The notes beneath the pieces were generated by a model. The model was given only the letters and a program-made list of their open reading frames with translations, did no database searches and had not been told where the DNA came from. A stretch of DNA of 64,000 nt, from the NCBI GenBank assembly GCA_022559845.1, contig CM040120.1, forward strand, positions 165,894,334 to 165,958,333, read 5' to 3'. A program made the translations under genes and the position numbers. This DNA is from Amorphophallus konjac (lineage: Eukaryota; Streptophyta; Magnoliopsida; Alismatales; Araceae). Positions 35,201 through 47,200 of this stretch are shown piece by piece. The number at the start of each line of letters is the position of its first letter. Positions within the stretch are counted from its first letter, which is position 1.

Positions 35201-38200
35201 CGGACCCCTCCAGTGATGATGCTATGGTACTCTCCCATGGTGATGCTAGGGGTGACTCCCATGACAACCGCATTCCAGTTTCTATTGCAGAAGTAAATGA
35301 GAGAACAGGCAAAACCAGAAATCCACATAGAGCAAGCCAGATTGTAGATAAAAAAGAGAGCTTCTGTAAACTGGAGTGAGGAAACATAGAACATAGAGAT
35401 GTATTTCCATGAAACTTTGTCTTTCAGGTTGTTTCTCTGGTAGGAATGAAATGGCATTATTGTAAATATACCCATTGATGTACAAAAGAGAGATGCTAAA
35501 GTTGTCTCAACTTATTGATGCTAATAAAATTGAATGATCATTGATGTATCCTTATTTTTTTTCCTTTCTTTACTTGGGCCTCCAGGAGGAAACTAGGTTA
35601 ATCTTTATAACTTTATAGTTTTTCTTCTGATGGAGGCCTTCTGCGACTGTTATGACGTAAGCTTTTAGAAGGTCCGTGAATTGAACTACACAGTGATAGG
35701 TAAAATGTTCTAGATGATGACGATGATTACATTCACACTTTTCATCCTTCTATCTATTTTTATCCTTAGTTTAAAACAATTTCACTCTAAAGATATCTGT
35801 ATTGTTTGCTGTTAGTCATTGCTTTCTTTGAATGGTTCCATCCACAAAATACTTGTGACCGTTCTTAGATTACACTGATTATCCTTTTGGTGAACTCAGG
35901 AATACAACAAGCATGACCGGGAACCTTCCAAGTATGTTAAACAGTGGAGTGGAATTAAACCCAAAACTGGAGCACCATACTCCTGTGATATTGGCTATGA
36001 AAGATTCCTTGGCCCTGAGGTGGGTTGTTGCAGTCTACCTTATTCATTTTTCATAATTAGTATAATCATTAAACAAATGGAAGTTTTATTTTAGTTACCT
36101 GTCTATGTTATCCAAGGTGCTTGAGGGGCTCGCCTAGGCGATGAGGTGAGGTGAGGTGCCCATAACTTGCTTTGCTTTGGCCCATCTCACCTAGGCGAGC
36201 TGGCTGTGACTACAGGGGCCTTTGGGCCAAGCCCACTTCGGCTGCCCTGCACATTCACATAAGAAATTTTGGCCAGGGAGGCTCCACCCCCCTTCAACTC
36301 TTCAACAAGGGGAGCACTGCCACCCCCCCCCTCTCGACCTCTGCGACCTGACCATGCAGGTCAATCTGCGATGCAAGGCTGGATCTATGTGAATTTGATA
36401 GGTTCTTAATGTATTTCTCACACCTAAATGGATGAATTTACTAATTTGATTGAATTTTTGTGTTGTTGACGTATTTTATGATATATATTATATATATATT
36501 TTATTTAATATATTAAAAAATGTCGTTTCAAGGCGACCCCTTGATCGCCTCGGGTGCCTCTCACTTCTGACTACATAGTTACCTATATGTCCAAGGAAGG
36601 GAAAAAAAGTGAATTAACTTTAGGTATATAAATTCTGTGCATGGCCAACACCCCCCCCACTCCCTCCAACCCCCCCACACCAAAAAAAGGCGAAAAAAAC
36701 ATCACCTATCTGTTTCTCTCTCATGAGGTGATATTATCCAGTTTGGAGGTGCTGTAGAGTGTTGGAGAGGGGTTATTGTATTATACATGTACGTGAAATA
36801 GTTTACAGTTTTGGGGGTTGAGTTGGGAGCCTTATGTAATGGCTGACCTATACTACTACATTTTTCTGATTAATGAAGCACTAATTTAGGAAACTTAGCA
36901 TGCATGAATCATCAGTTGATATGTGCATGCATATGCTCTAGATTTTATATATACCCATAAGTGCTGATGTGGGCATAGTCTTTCTATTTGAAGAGAAGTA
37001 AATGTAGGGAATTGCAAAATCCTGAAGAAATTGAGAAATGTGGATATTTGTTTGTGGAATTAATGGTATGTTTTTGAGAATAAGGAGTAAATATGACTGG
37101 AATGCAGTGTTTCATATTCTTGGCTGTGGTTTGCCTGATCCTTGGAAACATATTGAGCTTTTGGATTACTCTTATTGCATCATGACTAGCTAGAAATAGA
37201 AGTGGATTTAGTGTATTTCAAGGAGTGGATCTGGTGTCCGTCTGGGATGGCATATCTGTTGCTTTTCTTCCATAACCTTGTGGCCTTGGTGATGAGTCGC
37301 GTATGATTTCTTTTCCTGCAGTGATTTTGTGTCATATGGTGTCTCTTCTTATCCTTCTTTCTCCCGTCTTCTTGTTTAAATCAAATTTTGTGCCTTAACT
37401 ATGTTGATTTCTTGGAGTCATCATCTTCTGCTAGTGATAATATGGCTCCAAAATATGTATCCTTTGTTGTTTGATATATTTTGATGGGATTTTGGAATAA
37501 GTCTCACACTTTAAGTCATGTGGTGTGAATTATGGTAGTTTATCTTCCCAGAGCTATTGAAGGGCAGTTATACTTTTTACCATCCCCCCAAGCCATGTTT
37601 TGGTGGCCTTTATTTATTTATTTTCTTGTTATGTCTCTTCTAGTCTTCTGTTAACTTGTTTTCCTTGGTGTTTCACCTTTAGACCCGTGGATGCACAATC
37701 TCTCATGATGTTTTATAAGAATACTATTCATCTTTTTCCAGAAGGGGAAGTCTGAGTTGGCTTTTGAAATTTCTAGAGGACATTCATTACGTAATTACTT
37801 TCATGAAACCTATAAAAAGAATGGAATTTTTAGTGGCAGTTGTGCTTATATTTATGAATTTTCTTTTAGTCATTGCCCATTAAAAAGGATGAGAAAAGGA
37901 TCTTACTGAATGTTCATATAAGTGATTGGCAATGACAGCTGTGTAATTGTGTGATGCATATGGTCCAGTGAGGGTATGTGAAGCTACTTTGTCTTTTGGT
38001 CTGCTGTAAATAATTGAAGTATGAAGCTGTGGCATAATGTTTCATAACCGAATGCTTTATTCGAAGTTTCCCTTTTTGACCTGCTTTATCTTCCTGTTTT
38101 ACCTGTTGATATCTTAATTCATGCCAGGTGAATCACCATCTTTGGCTGCTGCTATGCTTGCCAAGACTGTGTTTTCTTGTTTTTTTGGTTTGCTTCATAG

Positions 38201-41200
38201 TAGTACTATGTCATCTTTTGCTGTGATTGGCTGATGAAATATTCTATGCTTCAACTGTCTTGGCAGATCTTCTTTAATCCAGAGATTTACAGTAGTGAAT
38301 TCACCACTCCTCTGCCAATTGTTGTTGACAAATGCATTCAATCAGCACCAATTGATACAAGGAGGGCTCTCTATAAGGTTGATAAGACGGACTGTTATGC
38401 CTTACAGATTTAATTTCTATGTTGGCTGTTTTCTGATTGCATGAAGAAATTTTGATGCATTTCACAGAATATTGTCTTGTCTGGAGGGTCAACCATGTTC
38501 AAGGACTTCCATAGAAGATTGCAGCGGGATCTAAAGAAGATAGTGGATGCTCGTCTCCTGGCATCTGATGCCCGACATGGTGGAGAAATAAAGGTTGTCT
38601 CTGAAGTGTTCACACTTCTATTTCCTTTGCTCAAACATACTAACTGTTGTCTTTCTTTCACTCTAGTCCCAACCTGTTGAAGTCAATGTAATGAGCCATC
38701 CAATTCAAAGGTTTGCGGTTTGGTTTGGGGGCTCTGTACTTGCATCAACACCCGAGTTCTATGAGGTATCACGATCAAATCATAAAGCACATGGGTTTAT
38801 TCTGCTTTAGGTAGCTAATTTGTTTATTAACAGACTACGTAATTTCTGATTGTATAGGCATTTGGCTAAATTATCATGCTCAAAATTTTTATGTGGAGAA
38901 AAGCTGTGTGAATTCCATCCAGAAGCACTATTATTATTTTTTTGGTTGAGAAACAGCCCAATCATCATATTACATGTTTCATTAATAGTCTTTATGATTT
39001 TTTTTATAGTAAGGTATTGCAAGAAGAAAAAGACTCTTATCCAGGTGACTATAGTCCTGTTCTTGATTTTCTTCAGCTCATCTAATTCTTCTGTATTTTC
39101 CTTTTCTATAACTAACAACCAGTCTGTACAAGTTCAACATTTTTCTTCTAAATAGCAAAAGCACTGTGCCAATCTTCTCCAAAAATCTGTCAATCCTCTC
39201 TCCGGATATGGCACATTAAGTTATGGAAAGATCATAAATCAGCATTTTTCTTTCAAGGACACTGCTCTCTGTACCCTTCTAGTGAATGAGAAGTTGTAGT
39301 CAGATATATGGCTTGGTTCCCACCAGCTGATGTGCGAACACTTGGCTGTGATTGTTCATATCAACATCAGAGCCTTATCCCATTTATTTGGGTCAGCATG
39401 TGGTTATCCATATACATCTGACAAATAAATGGTCAAAGGTTTCACCAAATACTGCACAGAGGGGCTACCATCCTTTGATATCTGCAATTACCTTTCCCTT
39501 AGCAATTGACCGTGGGTAGTCTACTCGGAGCTAGTTTCCAGCAAAGTACCTTTGATATTGTTAAGAATTTTGGCCCTCAATTCCTTATTCTTTCAGCCAA
39601 CCTTGCACCCACCACTTGAATGCCCTTCACCTGGGACCCATGGAGAATTCTCCCATCTTTTCTCATCATCTTCTTGAGTTCTCTGCCCATGTACTCAAGC
39701 TTGTCTTATCCAGAAGCTCTAAAAGTTGCGCATATTCAACAAGTCATTATCTCAGCCCTCTTCTGAACTTCAGTTTCCAGTAAAACCTGACACATTTCTT
39801 TTGGATGAAGAAGTAAAACTCTTTCCTGCTGCATTTACAGAGAGCATATAATTGTTTGAATTGGGACATGATGAATATTCTGAATGTCAAGGATCCTCCT
39901 GGAATCTTGTGCAAGTTCCATGTGATGTAATGATCTTTCCGTGAATTTACATGTTTCCCATCTTCACACTTTCGTAATATGGGTGGATTCCGTGGATTAA
40001 AAAGTGAGTCAATGGTTTGAATTGGGAAGACAGGGAATGCCGGAATGGTATGAATATGGAGGATAAAATCTTGTCCAGTTCGTGATGTATTGAACTTTCC
40101 ATGTATGGTATGTTCTTATGTATATTTCTCCACACTTGTGATAGTATGGATGCATTAAATAGCAACAATGCCCTGCCATGATCTTAATTGATGTAGTGTA
40201 GTGTACCTTTCTCCTGTGAGGTCGGATGCTGTCATGCTGCTTGTTTGTCAGAACAAATTCCACCTCGTTTTACCCATTGCAGTGCTCCCATTCTGCCTTT
40301 GCTGTACAACGAGATGTTGACATACCTCTTCTTATGCTTTTAACATATTTTCCTGCTATATTATCTCTTTCTATAGGGAAAGCCAACATTTTCCCAATTG
40401 AAAAAATTCTGAATAAGCCACTCATCTGCTTCAATGACAACTTGAGGTTTGTCAGCCTCCACATGTTTTTTCTGTTGATGTCTAGTGACGGTTATTGAAT
40501 CTTTTTGGGGTTTTGCATGTAAGCCATTGTCAGATTCATCATTCTTGCATTTATATTGCACATATATCATAAAAAATACTGATGTTGTGCAAAGGGACCA
40601 CCCGTGTAAAAAGGACCACTTAAACATGCATGTTCGTTTTGTATAATTTGGTATTTTTAATGACGGGTGTAAATGCAAATGCAGAAATGATATATCTGTA
40701 TATTTTTGTTCTAACAATGGTTTTTATGCAAAAATCTCAATTCTTTTGTTGGATGTTAACATGAAAGAAGAAGCCTTGTTTTCTTAGTTGGTCAAATATT
40801 TGTTCTTGCATTAAAAGATACAGAGATTAAATCATGTTAGTAATTCATCACAATTTCTTTTGGATTTTTGCATATAAACCATCCTTAAAAGCGCAATTGC
40901 AAAAATATCATGACAAGAAACATATTAGTGGGCATCTCATTACTTCTAATGAAATGGTGCAAAAAATGCCATCATTATAACCCCGTTACCATCCGTGAAT
41001 TAAACTGTGATTACCTTTAACTAGACCTAAGAAAAGACGATAATGCCCACGGTCATCTCTCTTAGGGTTATAGAGGATCCAACCATCTCTCTCTGTGTCT
41101 CTCTCTCTCTTTCGTTGTAGAGGTGGGGTGGGGGGGGGGGGTAAGGGCAGGGGACGTCATGGCGATGCCTGCGGGACTGTGGGCGGCCATGTAGGAGGAG

Positions 41201-44200
41201 CAAGTGGCAGTGGAGATGGGATCAAAGGGGGAGGAGGAGGAGCAAGTGGCTGTGGGCATTCGATCAGTGACGTCAAAGCCTCCGTGTATGTGTATACACA
41301 TGCACCCCCCACCCAGCGGCAAGGATGGCAAACTCGGTTTCGGCCGGGTCCGAAACCGATACGACTCGGTATCGATTTCGGCCGAAACCGGCCGAAACCC
41401 AATTAAAAGGTTAAAAAAATCAAATGAATTCTAAAAAATCTGAAAAAAATCATAAAAAATATAAAAAATAACTTAAAATCATAAAAAACATTACACATGC
41501 ATTTGACTGTATAAGTTAGTGTAATAACCTTGAAGTAGACAACGACGCATTGAACTTCAAACATTGAACATGTGAAAGTTAAACTAATATTCCATTGTAC
41601 ATTAATACAAGCAGTACAATAAACCAAATTAGATAAAATAAATGTTACAACAATTCATTGATTGAACCTAATATGGATAATAATTACTAGAAGAACCTTC
41701 TCCCTCATCGTCTGGCCCTTGATGTTGATACCCATAACTAGGTTGCATGTATGGTCTATATTCACTATAACCAAACAATGAAGTAGCCAAGTCTTGCATC
41801 CCTCTTTAGATCCCTCTTGGAGTGTTTGGTTGGCTTGATTGGAATCCAGTATCAGCATAGGAATCTTGAGGAAGAGAAGAGGAACTGGTCGGATATGGAT
41901 GGAACTGGAATGATGGTTCATAATTTCACGACCCATAAATAGCTGCTTCCTGTTGGTCACCTTCATAACCTGGTGTTTCATATCCTCGCTGACCTTGACT
42001 GTATCCAGTAGTACCACCTGCAGCGTCTGCATCACCTGCATCACCTGTACCACCTGTACCACCTGCAGCACCTCTGGGATGATCACCATCATCATCATCA
42101 CCACAAGAAATCAGTCGCTTTTTAGCCTTCGGGGATGATTTTCTCTCTTTTGGTTCGGTTTCTTTAGCCACCCTTGACATGAATCCTCCTGCCCTTGGCG
42201 TGTGCCTCACATAAATCTGCTTCAACTGCTCAATTGTCGGGTCCTCTCGAGCAGCAGCATTTGTCCTCTCAGTTTACCCATGCACTGATGTACTTCTTCT
42301 TAAGGAGACCGGTGGCTTGACCATTCTAGGAGTGATTGGCCTGCTATCTGTATCTTAGTGTCTAGCTGGCTCAAACTCGAACTGCTCCTCAGTGTCATCA
42401 ACAACCCTAGACTGGTGCGCATGAGTGTCTCCGGCCCTCTTTGATTTTCTTTTGAATTCGGGATCTCTTGGCTCATCTTCATCAAGTATGCCTTCTGCCC
42501 ATGTTCTATCATCAACATCAAAAACGGGCTCATCAACCTGCTCCCGTGTCTCCACCCAAGACTGCAAGGGATTATCATCATCAAATAAGACATCCACATC
42601 AATTTCTGCGGCGGCATCCTCGGCCACGCGTTTGTCTCGCAGCTGTTGTCTCAACCTCATATTCTTTATTCTCAACCTCATATTGTAGTGGCAGTACACT
42701 AATTTCTCTAACCGATCAGCCTTTAGCCGATTGCGAACCTTTGAGTGTATAAGGCTGAACGTGCTCCAATTTCTTTCACATTGGCTTGCTGATGTGGTTT
42801 GACTCAACACCCTGATTGCAATGAAAGCCAATGCAGAATTGTCCAATTGTCTATTGTTCACCATGATCCACCAGTCAGCTGTTACACCAACCAACTATAA
42901 ACAAATAAATATAAGTTGTAAATAAAAATCAATTAAGGAAGATGTAATTGCAAAGAAAGCACAAAGATGCCTGGGCTCACTCTTCCCACTGCGTATAGCA
43001 ATTGAGAGTCAGAATACGTCCCAGTTCTCATTCTATAGTTGTTCATCTACAAAAATTACATAATAGATTAGCATAACTACTTAAGTAAATTCTATACCTC
43101 TTATTCATGAAATCAAACAGGCCAACCTCTACTTCCGCCTGAAGCCTCTTATCTGGTGTCCTCGATGAACGACCAATGACTTTTAAAGTGCCTTGAAGCA
43201 CCTCGGCATCAACATGTGGATTGACATCGTACATAAATCGAGGGTTCATAAAATAACCTGCATTTGTATATAGTTAATGTATGGTCAATAATGTATGAAT
43301 ACAAATAATCATTCACCAGCTGCATGCAAGCCGTGGTGTAATGTGGTGTCCCATCTATGGTCAATAATCTTCCACCACTTTGCATATTCTTTGGGAAGCG
43401 ACTCCTGCAACTCCAATTTCGCACGGTCCATGGCCTTATACAGATATCCCATATCATTCTTCTCATCGCCATCCACCATTCTTAGGACCTTCACGAGGGG
43501 GGTGACTACTTTCATGTATCGTGAGACCCTGCCCCAGAATTTGTTGTCGTCCACGATTTGACAGACATTCAAATAATCCATCTGAGCATCAACATTGCCC
43601 TTGTCGATGTATTCCCGCAGGGTATTGTGGTATATGAAAGCTTTCAACTCATTCTTATACCTGTGCAAAGAAATAAAATTTGAATCAAATACGGATCATA
43701 ACTATAAGGATAAAGAAGTAATAATTTAGTTCAACAGTATACCTATGCAGAGACTCCAAAGAAATGAAATTTGAAGCAAATCTGGTTGGCACTGTACGGA
43801 TGATATCTCGCCCCCCACTTGCATGCTCCCTGAACATGTATAATATCTTAGGATGGCCATAAATATATTGGGTAATCTTTTGTGCCCTTTCAACCGTCTT
43901 CTTCACATGTTTCTCCTTCCCTATGTCTTCAAGTATGAGATCTAGACAATGTGCTGCGCATGGAAGCCAATATAAATGCTTGCGCTTATGCATCAATTTC
44001 CTCCCTGCAGCCTTATAACTGGTTTCATTATCAGTAACAACTTGTACAACATTTTCTTCACCAATTTCGTCTACCATGTTGTCCATCAATTGAAACAAAT
44101 AATTGGCAGTTTTTTTAAAATTTGATGCATCTACAGATTTTACAAATACTGTACCTTCGATGTAATATACCAAAAAGTTAATCATGGACTTTTTCGTGGT

Positions 44201-47200
44201 ACCAGTCCAACCATCACACATAATAGTGTATCCTCTCTCCATCCATATATGCTTGAAGCTTTGAACTTGTTGTGCCCCTTGTGCTTTGTTGATGATGTGG
44301 TGTTTTAATGATAGCAACATAATTGAGTCAGATGATGTGGTGTTTTAATGATAGCAACATAATTGAGTCACCACTTTGTCTTGAATATGTCTGATCTATT
44401 CTGTGGGAGATTGCATGAGTGTGCTATGTCTGAATTGTGAAGAATGCATGTGTATGCTTGAGTCATGCTGTGATAAATTGGTTTGTGCTTGATTTCTGTT
44501 CTGTGCATTGCTTCTCTGCTGATAATGTTCATGTTGTAGTTCATCAAGTCTATACATCCGTCTCACTGTTCACATGCATCAAGTATGTACAGCGTCCATC
44601 TCATGTCATATGTGTTTACTTCATTCAGAACTTGGTACACAAAACAGTTTAACTGTGAGCATGGCATAGATTATACACTCACCATGTCTGCATGTCTGCA
44701 TGTCTGTCTTTCATTAATATGGGTTCTGTGCAATGAGTGCGTTGACAAAGTTGGAGATTGGGTTGACGCATTGGCTGTCTGTTCACTAGCTGCGTTGACG
44801 CAGTGGATCAGCTGGGTTGACGCCATGCTGCTTTGTCTACTTTTTGTTGCTCATTAAGTCTTAAAGTCTGTACAGGGTAGTTCATGCATCACTCTCTTTG
44901 CCAAGTGTATACATCGGTCAGCATTGCATCTTGTTCGCGAAGTCCATACATTGGGCCATTCATCAAAGTCCATACATTGCATAATGTCTGTCAAACCAAT
45001 ACATTGCACTGTAGATGCATCGAAGGAAAGTATGCATATTGGTCTGTTCATATGAAGTCTGTACATTGGAAGTGTGTACAGTGTTCAGTTGCCTTCTCAT
45101 AAAGTCTGTACATCGCCTTCAGACTTTCAATTGTTGAGTCTTTACATGTTTTGAGGTTGACAACACTATGAGCTTTAGTGTCGTTATTTGTTCCATCGCG
45201 TGCTGAACACTGCAGCACCTCGTGCTGCTTTCTGTGCCACCTCGTGTCGCTCCATCTGTGTCACCCCTATGTCTTCGAGTCTTCTGTATTCGTGTTGTTT
45301 CTTCCAAGACCCCGTGTCTTTCTTGCTTTGTGATTACACTTCGTGCTGTTTTTATGTTTTCATGTTATTTTTGTGTTTGAGTCTACATGTTAATTCTGTG
45401 TTTATGTCTTAGTGTTGTTTTTATGTCTTCGTGTTATTTTTGTGTTTGAGTCTTCATGTTATTTCTGTATTCGTGTCTTCGTGTTGTTTTTATGTTTTCA
45501 TGTTATTTTTGTGTTTGAGTCTACATGTTAATTCTGTGTTTATGTCTTAGTGTTGTTTTTATGTCTTCGTGTTACTTATTTCTATCTTCGTCCAGGTTTC
45601 CTCTGATCGCGTGTTTTACTACCGTTTTACCTCGTGTCGTTCTCTCTTACCTCGTGCTGTTCTCATCTGACTTCGTGTCGTTATCTTTGTAGTGTTAGCT
45701 TTGATACTGTATGTACCTCGTGTCGTTCTCTGTTTATCTCGTGCTGTAGTCATCTTTTGTACCTCGTGTCGTTTTCAGTATAGTGCACCTTTTGCTGTTC
45801 TAATGTCTATACATTCATTTTTAAGTTCAAGTCTACACACTTGTTATCACATCTTAAGTCTATACACTCGTGGCTAGCTGTTCAAGTCAATACACTCGTT
45901 GGCTAAGTCTTCAAAGTCTATTCATTTTATCCTTCTGATTAATCTCCTATGACTGTGTGACAGGTACTGTTCGTGGAGCCTATGCAGAGTGGGGCACGTG
46001 ATACGAGACTGGCATCTGGCACGTGATCCGAGATGCAGAGGAGCCTCCACGTGGACTGAAGCATTTGGGCGGGAATCGTGGAGAGCACACGCTGCCCTAA
46101 TCTGCTGCTGCTATAAATATGTGTCTTCTTCCTCTAAAGAGGAGGTGAGGGAAGAGAGTGACTGAAGTAGAAGCAGCCAGAGCTAAGAGAAGAAGTGCAG
46201 AAGAGAAAGAAGAGATAGAGAAAGCTGAGAGCTAGATCGAGAGAGCAGAAGAAGAAAAAGAAAGAGAGACAGTGAGATAGAGAGAGTGAGAAGAAGGAGA
46301 AGGCAGAAGCAGTAAGAAGAAGAAGAAGTAAGAAAGAAGAAGAAGAAGAAGAAAAGAGAGTTCGTGCTGGGAGAAAGAAAGAAGCAGTAGAAGAAGTTCC
46401 TGCTGGACCGTGGATCAAATCCAGGCCAGCCAGCTCCTGCGAGAGCCACATTTGTTTTTATCTTTTCAGCTTTCTGTTGCTGGGTTTTGTTTTTCTTTTG
46501 AACTATTCACCTGCTGTATTTCCGATTCTCTGTAGAGAGGTCGGGGTCTCTCCTGTTGGTTCAGGAGAAGGGAGATTGCTATCTCCGGTTGCAAGTAGCT
46601 GGGTGCTACTTGTGGGTTCCCTCTGGTTAGAGGAAGGGAGGCTCTTCCTCCGGTTCTGGGCTTGTAGGTTTCAAGTCCAGGGGTCCCTCCGGTTGGGAGG
46701 AAGAGAGGTCCGAGACCTTTGGTTTGCAGGTGACTTAATGTCACTTGTGCTTCCCTCTGGGGTTCAGAGGAAGAGAGACTTGGGTCTCTAGGTTCCCCTC
46801 CGGTTTGGAGGAAGGGAGGTTTGGTCCTCCGGTTCTGGGCTTGTGGGTAGCAAGTCCAGGGGTTCCCTCCGGGTCTGGAGGAAGAGAGACTGTGTGTCTC
46901 TGGTTTCCAAGTGGCTGGGAGTCACTTGGGGTGTCCCTCCGGTTGGGAGGAAGAGGGGAGGTTGTTCCCCTGGTCAAGCTGTTTGGCAGCATTTGTTGCA
47001 GACTGAGTCTGCTGTGCTAGTGTTACTAGTGGAAGCCTCACTCCGGTTGGGAGTGAGGGGTGGATGTAGGTCTGTTGACCGAACCACCTAAAATCATCGT
47101 GCAGTGGTTTGTTTGATCGCCTGCTTCCGCTAGATGCATGCTAGGACCGTGATTTAATTGATTATCTACATCCTAGAATTTAATTGAGTTTGCATATCTT

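Larger units (their letters stand above)
26204..35899 (+). other. ARP3: ARP3 intron, 9.7 kb, loaded with TE fragments
   Basis: This GT-AG intron (GTAGTT ... ACTCAG) holds hAT-B, an LTR-like block, a Tat fragment, a LINE fragment and a GC-rich block. The segments next to the two exons (26204-27277 and 35400-35899) look like unique intron DNA. Confidence 0.85.

Noticed and set aside
46134..46451. Ser/Leu/Phe-rich 105-residue frame on the minus strand of the LTR (and its copy at 54157-54474)
   Set aside because: It is the complement of a GAA/GA-rich low-complexity run. No start context and no family.
46477..47091. Overlapping ~80-105-residue frames in the LTR leader, present in both LTRs
   Set aside because: They follow the tandem hairpin repeat. 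Conservation between LTRs is due to recent duplication, not selection on protein.
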